Positions 1 through 11,249 of a stretch of DNA of 64,000 bases are shown here, in pieces. Below the pieces are notes generated by a model, which was not told the origin of the DNA, did no database searches, and saw nothing but the letters and a program-made list of their open reading frames with translations. Position numbers and translations under genes: made by a program. The stretch covers positions 16,120,001 through 16,184,000 of the forward strand of contig OX344751.2 of NCBI GenBank assembly GCA_947034885.2. Direction: 5' to 3'. Position 1 is the first letter of the stretch, and every line of letters starts with the position of its first letter. Origin of the DNA: Thuidium tamariscinum. Taxonomy: Eukaryota; Streptophyta; Bryopsida; Hypnales; Thuidiaceae.

Positions 1-3000
1 ATATGTTTAAAACACTTATCCAATAATAAAACCCCTGGTCCAGACTCAATTCCAAATATAATCCTTAAAAATATGCTTCAATGTTTTCAAAACCTCCTTT
101 TTCTATTCTTCAAACATTGTTATAAACACTAACAAATCCCATCATCATGGAAAACTAGTCTAACTATATTACTTTACAAAAAAGGTGATTCTTCTCAATT
201 ATCAAACCATAGACCAATTGCACTTGCAAACACCATCTACAAATTTTTTACTAGTACTCTCACTTTAACCCTTTCAAACTATGGTGAAAAATACCAAATC
301 CTCCATGATAGCCAAGAAGGATTTAGACAAGAACGTAGCACGTCACGACAACTACAACTTCTTATAGCAGCTCTAGAAGATGCACGTTTCACTAATCAAG
401 ACATTTACATATTATATATAGACTTCAAAAACGCTTTTGGTTCCATAGACCACGCAAGGCTCTTGGCTATAATGTCAGACCTTGGATATCCAAAAGACGC
501 AGTAGCATTAATAGGAAATATTTACTCAAACTCCACTACAATTTTTACAGGAGAGTATTTTGGTAAAACTAAACCAATACAAATACAAAGAGGAACCATC
601 CAAGGTGATACACTCAGTCCATACCTTTTCCTTATTTTTCTTGAACCACTACTTAGATGGCTCCAAATAGGTAATAATGGCTACAACTTTGGTACATCCC
701 AGATAACTATAAATTCTTCAGCATATGCAGATGACTTAGCAGCTACATCAAATAATCCCCAATCACTCCAATCTCAATTAAATAAACTAGATAAATACTG
801 TGAATGGGCAGGAATGGATTTAGGAGTACCAAAATGCGCAATCACTGGATGCCCAAATAAATCAAAAACAAAACCAGACATCTTTAAAACTCAAATACTC
901 AACATGAACATTAGCTATAGAAACCAACAAATACTGGTTTTACACCAACACGAACCCTACCCGTATTTAGGAATACAACTAATACCTTCTCTAAAATAGA
1001 AACTACAAACTCATATCACCACTAAAAAGGTAACAGATCAATGTGCACAACTTACTAAGTGCCCAACTACAATAAAACAAAAAATCAATATGGTTGACAC
1101 TGTAATTAGAGCAGGTATAGCCTATAGTTTCTATGTAGTGCCATATTCGCTACCAACAATTAAAAAACTTGATAAAAAGATCATTGGAATTCAGAAAACT
1201 ATATGTGGATTACCAAAATGCACTGCCAACGTAATAGCACAACTTCCACACGAATTTTTTGGACTTGAAGCCTTCTCTCTTAAAAATGCATACCTACATT
1301 GCATTAGTGAACAACTTAGAAATGCCCTAAACGATTCAGGAAGACTAGGTATAATATATAGAGGACTCACCCACCATATACTGGCCAAGTATGGAGGGGC
1401 AGAAAACATTCCAAGAATCAAACAACAAGATTGTGTCAGATCACCTACAACAAGGACCCTCTTTCTTCTAAAGCATGAAGCAAACATTCACCTCATGAGT
1501 GTAATAGAAAACTTTCAACTACATCCAACAGAACTTGAAAAAGAATGGATGTCACAAACTACTCTTATTCTACCACATATAAATTCCAAACTTTCCTTTA
1601 AAATGCTACATAAACTTCTTTTACATAACATATATAAAATTAAACACATTACACTTCCAAATGGTACAAATTTAATGTCACCTCAAGACTTCAAAATATA
1701 CTACAAAACTCCAACCAAAATTGAAAAAGCTGCTTTAAATATAGCTGAACAGCTTTTCTGTTACCTAAAATGTACACCTGAATGTTTACAACCTTGTCCA
1801 AGACACCCGCTACCAAGAACTCTAAGAGCACAATACATTTCAGATAACCGAGATTTAATTCCCAGGACTTCATATAACCCTCCACATCCACCACCAGTAC
1901 AAATACCACCACAACAAAATCCACCCCTACATATTCAAAACAACCCACTTAGCTTTCCCATATATATTATAATAGATCATCAAATCAAAGAGATCAAAGA
2001 CAAATACAAAATCCCTAAAAAATTTAATATATATTTGTGCCAATGGACACTTGAAAACAATACCATTTATAGCAAATGGCTACCACAAAGATATCTTTTC
2101 CCATTTAATCAACCAACGGTAATAGCACACAACATCCACCTACTAACACAATATTATACAAAACAACAACATAAATACTACAAAAACCTCATCATGGTCA
2201 ACTTTAACCATGAACAACCCAGAGATACTAGATTTATCCCACCCCCAACAATAATTCCACTTATGCAAATCTCAACTAATGAATGCAATCCTGAAAAAGA
2301 CATAATAACAAACACATCTACCATAATAACACAAAATGAACTAACACATATATACCTTGACACTGGTAACTATCTAATAACTATTCCAACCACTAGATTA
2401 CAATGGCTATGGAAACAATATCACACTACTATTCATAATACGCATGGCTTGACACCACCTACACAATCATTTGAAACCGAGATCACATGGCTATATCAAC
2501 GTTACAAATATAAGAAATCTAATAAAAACATGCTAAGAACATCGCAACACTCCCTTCCACAAAACATCTTAGACTCCTTAACAAAAACATTCGACATCTC
2601 TCATTCATATTTCTCATCACCAATCACCTGCTCCACACTAATCACACAATTTTACTCTTTCTTTGAAAGAGATAAAATATTTGGATCTCTTGGCAAAGCA
2701 TTTCAATACAAATGGAAAGGCAAAGGTTTTGCACATCCACAAAATGAAGAAACAACCCAACAAGCACTACATTGGACAAGACTAGCAGCCAAACATAATC
2801 TAAACACCATAACTATATTAGTCATACCAGATATAAATTGGTACCATAACTTCTCCCCATATATTGGACCATTTGAAGATACACACGTTATTGCACATTT
2901 TGCTGCGGACACTATTACTTATGAAAAACCAACAATCCCAATTGAACTAAACAAACAACCATACACTGAGCCTCTTGCAATACATATTCTATGCATACAT

Positions 3001-4810
3001 CACCAAAACCACAATATTGGCCCACCCAATCAACTAGACTCCCTCACAACGACCCTCCAAAATATGCAAATACCACAGTATCACATACAAATTGCTGCAC
3101 CAACACCTAGTAATGTAATAGTAAAAAAGAATTCAAACTGGAAAAAACTCACTTATAAAATCAACTATAATTTAATAAATTTACATATTCCCCCGCTACC
3201 AACGTATACATCTATCCCTCAATTAAAGTTTCCACCGCAATATAGCTACTATACAGATGGTTCATTTATACCACCACAACAACATGCAAATGGACATTGG
3301 ATACGCAAAAAAGCAGGATACGGCATATACAACTCTTTCAAAGAAGAAATTCAAATCTCTAAACGGCTTCCTGGTTTACAAACCATTTTTAGAGCTGAGC
3401 TCATGGCCATACACAAAACTCTACGCATAATCACTACCCAATATCCACATGAACCTGCCTACATATTCACTGATTGCCTAAACTGTCTATATGTCCTTAA
3501 TACACAATTAAAACATCCTACTCTACATCGTAACCATGCAGACAAAATTATATTGGAATATATAGTAGAGATGCTTCAAAATCGTACACAACCTACAACA
3601 ATTTCCAAAATTAAAGGCCACAGTAATATTGTAGGCAATGAACAAGCAGACAAACTTGCAAAAAATGGCACAACAAAAGAATATAAATTTGCCTCAAAAA
3701 ATTATGAATTTGCACATACTACTCCATTCTATTACCAAAAAGATGAATGGCCACGTCAAGCCCATCGACCTGACAAAGGTCCGGTTAGATGTTTAGGAAC
3801 ACACATCATCAAACATGATCATGATAAAAATCTGGAAATAATGGCACAACGATTTCCTAACATTAGTAAATGGACCCTTAACCCTGATATACATAAGGAC
3901 CTCTCTAATGAATTTTGGTCAAACCTTGAAATAACCGACTCACAAAAAACAAGCCTACTAAAATTCCGCACTGGCCAATACATGGGAAATGCTAGAAAAC
4001 AATTATTTTTCGGGATTGAGAGATTTCCATCCATCACATGCTCCATTTGTAACTCTCATGACGTAGACACATGGCTCCATGTACTCTTAAAATGCAAACA
4101 ACATCATATTCATGCCCTTCGTGTCAAAAGACATAACAAAGCAGTATGGGAACTGAGAAAATTAATCCTATCTACCACAAATAGTAGATATTATACTCTC
4201 ATGAATGCAGGAACATTCAATAACAATCCACAAGAAAACACAGTCCCCCCATGGTTGTTACCTTGCTCTTGCCAAAGACAAAGATGCCATTGTAACGCTA
4301 GATTTAAACCGGATATCCTCTGGATTAAAGGACTCTCCTACCAAAGCAACCCACCAAATACCCCAGATAATAATCTCACAATACAATTCATTGAATTTAC
4401 ATACTCCAATGATAGATTTGCGCAAACAACCATAGATAATAAAATTCAAAAATACCAACCATTAATAAATAGTATCGCGGCCCAAGGATGGAATATAGAT
4501 CCACTTATTGTCATTACAGCAGGAGCTAGAGGAACAACACACATTCCTTCAATGAAAATTCTTGAAGCCAAACTTAAAATAACAGAAACTGCTTTAACAC
4601 ACACTTTCAAAGCCATCAATACCATAGCCATACAATACGCTGGATCAATCATTCTACATAAAAGAAGAATTGAAAACAACCAACCACTTCCAATAGAATA
4701 ATAAACCCAACAATGCACATTACATTGCATAGTGCATACCTATCCAATACTAATGAATTAATAACTAAATTAAATCAAATCATAATTAAATCTAATTAAA
4801 TCTAGCAAAA
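1..4810 (+). mobile_element. Non-LTR retrotransposon (LINE) with RT, RNase H, CCHC and RLE-like C-terminus; 5' truncated by window
   Basis: One reading frame (frame 1) runs from base 1 to the TAA ending at 4701, broken only by stops at 130-132 and 997-999. The first part is a reverse transcriptase: the block IYILYIDFKNAFGSIDH (about 406-456), GTIQGDTLSPYLF (592-630) and the catalytic YADD at 724-735. The uninterrupted 1203-codon section from 1090 holds an RNase H domain with all four acidic positions (YTDGSF D723, RAEL E770, FTDC D795, EQAD D854, numbered from base 1090). Next come a knuckle CX2CX9HX4C (C984-C1002), an RHN triplet (1014-1016) and KPD (1073-1075) followed by IEFTYSND and a lysine-rich KIQKY. 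Knuckle, RHN and KPD in this order resemble the C-terminal restriction-like endonuclease of R2-type LINEs. The N-terminus lies outside the window. After the stop, a short AT-rich tail with repeated attaaatct-like units ends near 4810. Confidence 0.85.
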
Positions 4811-5240
4811 CAAAATTAAATTATGGATACTTTAAAATAGTTACTTGTTACTTTAGTGTCTATTTCCGAAAGGAAAGAGTAGTCTTGCACCAATAGCCCT
4901 TGATCCTGTGGACATTGGCTCATTGTCAGGACGAACAGACACTTTATTCACGCCGGACTGCTTATACAGTGGATCGGAGTTTATATATATGAATACCTTA
5001 ATTGCCAATAGATACACTCCAATGGTTATGGGTTATTGATAGGGTATTTATGACTCTATTGTCCGTGGTTTTGTCAAATTTCATGACCCACCACTTCAAA
5101 AATGCAAATAAACTACAGTTTTCATTGGAAAATTATAATTCCCCTCGGATTTGATTTGTGAAACAAGTGCACACCACTAAAAAAATATGGGCCCTCACAT
5201 AATTATTCAGATTCCGAATCTACCTTAATTTTTTTTGCTG
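4811..5240. other. Intergenic, no gene seen
   Basis: Sequence after the retrotransposon tail. Its composition is mixed (a more GC-rich patch at 4870-4990), but I see no open frame, RNA gene or terminal repeat that I can support. Confidence 0.4.
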
Positions 5241-5251
5241 AGGAGAATCGG

Positions 5252-7099
5252 TTGTTTTACTTTGGAGAATTGGATCGCTGCAGTGTGGTAAGATCATGCT
5301 GGTGCCATTCCTTCTCAACAGGTTCGGAAACCATGACCAGAGCAGCTCGGCTTTGCAACGTGAGCTCCAACATTGAGGTCCAGTTTCGAAGCTGTCTGTC
5401 TGTGTCGATGGTTGTGGGGGCTCACTCCAAACTAGGATAGAATTCTGAACTGCTGGACTGTTCCTCTTCCATCAACGCTGCCAGTTTCGATCAAGAGATG
5501 GCCGAACCGCAATTCCTGGGCAGGATGTGGACCATGGCGGGTCTTCAAGAATTGAAACAGACCCAAGATGGACGAGCGGAGGCGGCACCGCAGGTGGGAG
5601 GAGCCGCGCACGCCATCCTCGCCACCTTCCGCCCACAATCGTCAAGCATATGCAAGGTGCGGAGTGCCGACTTGAAACCCTAAAGTAGTTCGAGTCAAGG
5701 TCTCGCGTGATTCATGGCTCATGGACGGCTGAAACTCATAGATGCGTCTTGCAGATTGCACAGAGACTCTTTTCTTGGCTATTTCTCGCCAGGTTTCGAC
5801 AATTTGCTGACTCCAGCTCAATGCGTATAACTGCATTTTAGCTACCCAAACTATCCAAAATACAACATGGAATTCGCCGTAATTGGTCATGGATGGAATT
5901 CGTTCACGCTGCCCCCTACGGTCTCGAAACTGCAAATGCGGATCTCAAGTGGCGCTGGCAGCCGAGCAGTTGGAGGAGGTCGATCAGGAGATGCGGAAAT
6001 GGCAAATCTCCTTGGTCAAAAGTTGACCGACGGTGCTAATCCTGACCTCCCGTGACTACGCAACTCTCTCAACAGTTTAATTGGAGGCTTGCATCGAATA
6101 TTGACCACCAACGCAGTGGCGATGCTTGGTTCTTCCAGCATCTCGCGCAGGATGCGCTCGAAAGGGGGATTGATATCAGTTTAGTAACTTACAGATCACT
6201 GTGACGAGCATTTGGAATTCGCCGAGCACGAATATGCGTTGACCGTAATGAGAATTGATTCTTCACTGGAAGGCATCCTGGGAAGGTATCTGGAGCGCTT
6301 TCGTGGTTGACTTAGGCGAGGTGCATCTGTAGGAGTTTTGACTTGCTTTATTTTTAAGGATTTTTTCGGAAGTTGATTTTCAGTTGCGAACACTCATCTT
6401 CGACGCCAATGGAGAGGACTGCTTGGCGATCGAAGCGGGTGCATTGCAGAACTACTTCCACTTGTCGCAGGAAGTAGAGAACGGGAGACCTGAACAGCAA
6501 GTCCAGGGTGTGGGGTTTGTGTTACAATAGGTAGAGAATTTCATTTTGTGGCACACTTCAAGCACTTTCACACATGCATGCAAGAAAATTCTTTCAAGGG
6601 GAGCTCGATCAGTTTCGAGCTGCGAAGAGGACACTTTGGGTACAGAAGCCAAGCTCTCCTCAGGTCCAATTTTCTCAACAATGTATGAAGATTTCTTACT
6701 CAGTCTTTCAAAGTGGGAGGTTGTAGACCGCTCTTGAAGCTAAGGGGCGGTAGACGACCCCATTTCCATTCAAATTTCAAAGTCCATAGACGATATCAGC
6801 CAAGTCATGAATATACCCAACTTCCATCTTGTTAATTGAAGGCCAGGCAACCGCGTGTCTGAATACATGACTTGCTATACCTAACAGTGGTCCGAATAGG
6901 TGATAGGATCCGGTCCCTTGTGGCTTCATCGTCACCTACCTTACTTGTGTTTGTAGCAATCGCTGCCCTGCTCATGAAGTTTTCGTTTGGGGATCCGGAA
7001 GGGCAAAAGAACAACTTGAAGTTCGATGCAGAAAACGAGATGAGAGATGCAGAGCGCCAACTTTTGAAACGTTTTGAGGCTACAGTTGAACACGTGTGA
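5252..7099 (+). other. Unassigned gene-like region, possible decayed multi-exon gene (+)
   Basis: GC content and codon-like texture rise here compared with the flanks. Several short open pieces look like exons on the + strand: 5494-5683 (contains MAEPQFLGRMWTMAGLQEL), about 5948-6022 (AAEQLEEVDQEMRKWQISL), 6195-6307 after a good TTACAG acceptor (CDEHLEFAEHEYALTVMRID), 6384-6527 after TTTTCAG (LRTLIFDANGEDCLAIEAGA), about 6560-6690, and 6872-7099. The last encodes a hydrophobic stretch (PTLLVFVAIAALLMKF) followed by a charged tail and a stop. I could not join these pieces with consistent splice phases, so this may be a pseudogene or a gene whose junctions I misjudge. I recognise no family. It ends about 100 bases before the receptor-kinase start. 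Confidence 0.3.
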
Positions 7100-7201
7100 C
7101 ATTTTTGTATGAGATCAGATGCTTTGATCTGAGATATCAGTTTGGTGGGAGCTTATGGAGTCGCATGTTGTGGCGGGATAGCACGTCGATTTGAACCAGA
7201 G

Positions 7202-10200
7202 ATGGAGACGGGGGATTTTGTTGTCCTTGGACCATGGCGGGTTTATCTTCTATGGGTCACTGCGTGCACAATCATGCAGTTGCGATGTGTCCTCTCGCTA
7301 AGTGAGGAAGGGGAGTTGTTGCTGAATTGGAAGCAAGATCACTTGGTGGACGTAGACGACAGTATGAGCAACTGGAATGCCTCGGACACCAGTCCTTGTT
7401 TCTGGAACGGTGTGCAATGCACACAGGGTTCCGTCTCAGTGCTCGACTTCTCCCCTACCGCATTTTGCCACCTCGCCGGGGATATCCACGCCCTCGATTT
7501 TGGTAAGTGGCTGAGTCCTCTGGAGTTGTATTATTGTACCTGTGTGTCTAAGGTTGCTGTCCTAATGTGAACCGAGGGATAGGGACTTGGGAATAGTGCA
7601 CAGTTACCTTTGTTGACATGCTGTGTGTTGTGATGCAGCAAAGTTTGGCAACCTTACAACCTTGAATGTGGGAAACACGAGTTTGAGTGGAAATTTCCCT
7701 GAAGACATCGTGAACTGCTCCAAGCTGGTGTACCTCAACATGAGTTATACTTTGATCGGTGGGAAATTTCCAAGTAACTTTCCTAAACTTCAACATCTAC
7801 AGGTGCTGGACCTAACATACGATTACGTGGAGGGCACCGTGGAAAACAAATTTGACGAGCTTCAGGAGCTACGAGTTGTGCGTCTTGCTGGGAACTACTT
7901 CGAAGGTCAAATGCCAAATTCCATTCTTTCATTGAGGAAGCTTGAGGAATTGACCTTGTCATATAACAATTGGAATGGTACATTGCCGTTGGGCTTCTTC
8001 ACCATTCCAAACCTTAGAGTCTTGTGGTTAGGCTCAAACTTGGATGTCATGGACAGGGTGCCATGGCCGAATGTGAGTTTATGGGAGGGCCTAGAAGATC
8101 TTCGCTTTGAAGGTGTGAATTTCCCACCATCTCTATTTCCAACAAGACTATTGACTTTGATAAAGTTGAAGACTCTCTCTCTTGAGAGGTGTCACATTAT
8201 GGGCCCCATTCCTTCTCTTGAGAATTTGACACATCTAGAAGAACTCAACCTAGGCAACAACACGCTGAGTGGCCACATTCCAAACATGTTTGGAAGCATG
8301 CCAAACTTGACAGTATTGTGGCTTTTTCAAAATCAATTGACAGGGCCCCTTCCATCCTCTCTATTGCACTCTAAAAGGCTTTGGCAACTTATTGCTTTTG
8401 AAAATGGCTTGAGTGGAAACTTGGGAGGTCTAGTGAATCTAAAGGATAGCTTGGCTTGGCTTGACATTGGGTTTAACAACTTCAGTGGAGAGATTCCAGT
8501 GAATTTGGGAAATTTGACACTTCTCACAAAACTTGTCCTATCTTCGAATAATTTCAATGGAGAGATTCCGGCTAGTTTGGGAAATTTGACACTTCTCACA
8601 TATCTTGATCTAGGCTTAAGCGGTTTAAGTGGAAAAATTCCACTCAATTTGGGAACCTTGTCGCTTCTCACATACCTTGGCCTTGCTGGAAATAATCTTA
8701 GTGGGCCTATTCCTCTTGAAATTGCCAATTGGAAACAATTATCAGAAGTGTATCTCCAACAAAACCAATTGACTGGTGAAATCCCATACGATCTTGGGAA
8801 GAATACTTTGCTTCAATGGGTGGATATAGGGCACAACTTCTTTGAAGGTCCAATGCCTCCTTATCTTTGTTGGGGCAACAATGTCACTTTGGAATTCCTA
8901 GGATTATATGAAAATAGACTGACTAGTACAATTCCTAACACATATGACAATTGCATGAACTTGAGAGTATTGCGATTAGATGGCAACCAATTGGAGGGAC
9001 CAGTGCCAGCGGGTTTGTGGGGAGGCACCAACTTAGTGAGGATGCAATTGAGTGGGAACCGCTTGAATGGAAGTATGGATGCAAGCATTGGAAATGCAAA
9101 GTCTCTCTCCATCTTGTTTGTGCAAGATAATCAATTTTCAGGCCCCATTCCTAAAGAAATTGGAGAGACCAACTTAGTCAAGTTCCAAGCTAACTCCAAT
9201 GGATTCAATGGCACACTCCCTTCCGTGTTGGGAAACCTGTCGAGCTTGACGCAGCTTGTACTGGGAGCCAATTCGTTCCACGGCGCCATTCCTCCCAGCC
9301 TGGGCAATTGCTCTGAGCTATTTCAACTGGACCTTTCTGGGAACCATTTGGACGGCGCCATTCCCAACGAGCTGACCCACCTCAACAAATTGAGCGTTTT
9401 GGATGTCTCGGAGAACAACCTCACGGGCACCATCCCCAGGGGGCTGTTCAACATGCTGAATTTGCAGACGTTGAATGTCGCCTTTAACAACTTGTCGGGG
9501 GTCATCCCATCGGAGGGAAATGGGGTGAGGTTCGTCACAATCAACTTCACTGGAAATCCGTACTTGTGTGTCGAGGGCTCCTGTGCCACCAATTCGCCTG
9601 CCGTAGCTTCGGCATCTCCACGTGACGGAAAACAGGCATGGATTGTCGTCGTGGGGGTCTTCGGTGCTGTGGCCATTGTGTTGTTTGTGGTGCTGGTTCT
9701 AATTTTCAGGAGATGCAAGAGCACCGGGAGTAAAAATCTGGACACGGTTGCAGACGAAGACATGTGGACGTTGACCTCATTCACGGACAAGATCTTTCGT
9801 GACCATGAGGTCACAGCCCTGGATGAAGAGAATGTGATCGGAGCTGGCGGTTCGGGAAAAGTGTACAAGGTGACACTCAGCGACGGCGAGACGGTGGCTG
9901 TCAAGAAACTGTGGAATGTGACGAAAGAGGAGAGTAGCAAGGACCATGGCTTCGAATCGGAGGTTTGCACCAGTTCACTGATTCTTTCCAATGGATGTGT
10001 TGTAACTGCACATCAATCTAGATTTTGTTGCCCGGATTCTGATGTTTCGTTGTGCCCCCCTGGTCAGGTGAGGACGCTCGCATGGCTCCACCACCAGCAC
10101 GTTGTGAAGCTCTTGTGCTGCTGTACGAATCGGGACTGCAACCTGCTGGTGTACGAATATATGCCCAAGGGCAGTTTGGGAGATATCTTGCACGGCAGCA

Positions 10201-11249
10201 AGACGGAGACGCTCCCTTGGGAAATTCGGTTTAAAATTGCTACGGGAGCAGCCATGGTGCGTCGTTTAGTCTTTGGATCTCAATGGTCCCCTCTCATGAT
10301 CGCCATGTTCCCCAAATAGCAAGATTTCCTGGAAGTGGCACTCTAGAGTTCTAGACGCTCGTCAAAACCACTCTGATCTTTACCTCCTCCAGTTTTCAGT
10401 GCTTTGTGCCCTTAAATTTACAATTGAAACGCCTCTCTTGAACATGGTGACTTAAAAGATATGAAAATCAGTCTGGATAACAATTTGGGTTTCCAAATCG
10501 TTTCGGTTTGACAATATGGAATTGGGTGTTCCGGTGTGATGCCAGGGACTTCAATTTTTGCATCACGAGTGCACACCCCAAATCTTGCATCGAGACATCA
10601 AGTCCAACAACATTCTGCTGGACTTGGATCACGAGGCATACCTAACGGATTTTGGCATAGCCAAGATTGTTGATACTGCAGCATCGCATACCTTGTCCAC
10701 AATTGCTGGCTCTCTGGGCTACATGGCCCCAGGTAAAGTGCTTTCGTCTAAATTAATCTCTGTTAATTTGACTAGTTCCAGGAAGTAGAATTGCTGTCAC
10801 ACAGTTGGTAATTTGATTTTATCCCGCAAGTCTCTCATTGGGATTTTTTTTTGATGGAGACGACAATTGCAGAGTACAGCTTCAGTGCCCGAGTGAATGA
10901 GAAAATTGATATCTACAGCTTTGGCGTTGTGCTGTTGGAGTTGGTGACTGGGAAACGTGCAATCGACCCCAGCATATACGGAGAAGCCGGAACCAACCTC
11001 GTGCACTGGGTTACCGAGAAGGTGCAAACTCCCGAAGGTGAGTACGAGATCTTGGACCCCAACTGCGAGAGAAGCTCCCAGGAAGACATGATCGCACTCT
11101 TGCGAATCGGCATGTTGTGCACTAGTTTCATGCCTGCGAGACGACCGTCCATGCGGGATGTTGTGGCATTGCTGGCAGACATTGCTCCCAAGTCCTGCGT
11201 CAATTCAGATATGGGTAAAGATGGATCTGAGGAGAGAGGGCTTCCATGA
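7202..11249 (+). CDS. LRR receptor-like serine/threonine kinase, subfamily XI-like (CEPR/HAESA type)
   Basis: Plasma-membrane receptor kinase expected to sense an apoplastic ligand, probably a peptide. Five exons: 7202-7502, 7639-9962, 10068-10256, 10546-10732 and 10873-11249. The phases agree and give 1125 residues. The start is the ATG at 7202 (METGDFVV), followed by a hydrophobic signal segment and an LRR N-terminal cap ([11 protein letters not shown], then [10 protein letters not shown]). About 20 leucine-rich repeats of the plant LxGxIP type fill roughly residues 105-740, one membrane helix lies at about 767-789, and the kinase domain follows. Key kinase residues are present: glycine loop [11 protein letters not shown] (833-843), VAVKK lysine (about 855), HRDIKSNN (953-960), DFG (973-975) and GYMAPE. 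The HRD and lysine suggest an active RD kinase. The resemblance to subfamily XI is from memory of the kinase flanks; the ligand is unknown. An older kinase scrap lies at 38.7 kb. Confidence 0.88.

Noticed and set aside
4870..4990. Possible tRNA or snRNA gene in the GC-richer patch after the LINE
   Set aside because: No cloverleaf, A/B box pair or snRNA motif could be found by eye.
7142..7201. Upstream extension of the receptor-kinase start (MVGAYGVACC and on)
   Set aside because: It begins with TTG, not ATG; the ATG at 7202 gives a normal signal segment.
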